A stretch of 64,000 nt of DNA from Hasllibacter sp963833115 (GTDB taxonomy: Bacteria > Pseudomonadota > Alphaproteobacteria > Rhodobacterales > Rhodobacteraceae): positions 124,001-188,000 of the forward strand of contig CAWHWS010000002.1 in the NCBI GenBank assembly GCA_963833115.1, read 5' to 3'. Position 1 is the stretch's first letter, and every line of letters begins with the position of its first letter. Below the pieces are notes generated by a model that worked only from the letters and a program-made list of their open reading frames with translations, was not told the origin of the DNA and did not search any database. A program made the translations under genes and the position numbers. Shown here in pieces: positions 63,927 through 64,000 of this stretch.

Positions 63927-64000
63927 TCAGGGCCGCAGGTAGGTGTCGGCGACGTAGGCGCCGCGCTCGCCCATCGGCTTGTCCGGCCCCGTCGTGGTGT
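63927..64000 (-). CDS. C-terminal end of an unidentified protein
   Basis: The frame is open to the window edge and stops with TGA at 63929-63927. Only 23 residues are visible (TTTGPDKPMGERGAYVADTYLRP), too few to assign a family. It is real-looking because the frame is in phase with a normal stop and followed immediately by the EcfG promoter of the next leftward operon. The remainder lies to the right of the window. Confidence 0.45.
   Translation of the reverse strand, partial: TTTGPDKPMGERGAYVADTYLRP

Noticed and set aside
1..64000. tRNA, rRNA, CRISPR, prophage or transposon genes
   Set aside because: I looked for their characteristic sequences and genes on both strands and found none.

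Overview
The window is very GC-rich (clearly above 70% by eye), gene-dense chromosomal DNA of an alphaproteobacterium, most likely a Rhodobacterales (roseobacter-type) species. The main evidence is a complete NepR-EcfG-PhyR general stress response module, which is known only from Alphaproteobacteria, a DmdA-type DMSP demethylase, an IalB-like protein and VPLPA-type C-terminal sorting signals. I see no rRNA, tRNA, CRISPR array, integrase, transposase or prophage. Most of the window looks like vertically inherited core genome with some accessory blocks.

Layout. 1-3792: end of an RND efflux pump, a DmdA-like enzyme, and a fused alpha-beta 2-oxoacid dehydrogenase E1. 3789-10201: an iron-related imelysin cluster (imelysin, DUF1111 di-heme protein, second imelysin, DUF1513), facing a divergent pair that encodes an unrecognised exported protein and a miniature DUF1111-like haem protein. 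10290-13530: a large secreted protein of unknown function with a clear terminator, and a zinc metallopeptidase. 13593-19003: dapE, a DUF2064 glycosyltransferase, rnr and an MltB-type lytic transglycosylase. 19004-25322: deoC, rpe, tesA and the YbbA/YbbP ABC system, separated by two families of intergenic repeats. 25323-29586: a Ca2+/cation antiporter, dapD, a VPLPA protein, a LOG protein and a GlsB-type protein. 29819-35042: an RTX metalloprotease, rlmN, a surface-sorted phosphodiesterase and an IalB-like protein. 35223-40924: an asparaginase, a TSUP permease and the serine pathway genes serB, serC and serA. 40935-47519: a kinase-like gene, a phosphatase, creA, mscS, a formate/nitrite-type channel and trehalose synthesis (otsB-otsA). 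47627-53985: tamA-tamB. 53998-64000: the general stress response locus and small stress-type genes.

How the parts work together. The right-hand quarter is organised around EcfG. An exact GGAAC-N16-CGTT promoter precedes nepR-ecfG, an AI-2E-type permease, a small gene at 63634-63855, and possibly creA. The most striking case is one 27-bp site at 54271-54297 that is the full consensus on both strands and lies between a small membrane protein and a PRC-barrel protein. NepR, EcfG, a HWE/HisKA_2-type membrane kinase and a phospholipase D form a tightly overlapping operon, with phyR divergent. Trehalose synthesis, MscS, GlsB and the host-attachment protein fit a desiccation and osmotic stress theme, but only some of them have a recognisable EcfG site.

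Genome-style features also stand out. Five convergent gene pairs share one CTAG as both stop codons. Many operon junctions are 4-nt GTGA or ATGA overlaps. There are two structured intergenic repeat families (93 bp and 53 bp). Four TGCAT blocks are phased at exactly 11 bp in front of serA, and a structured leader precedes serC.
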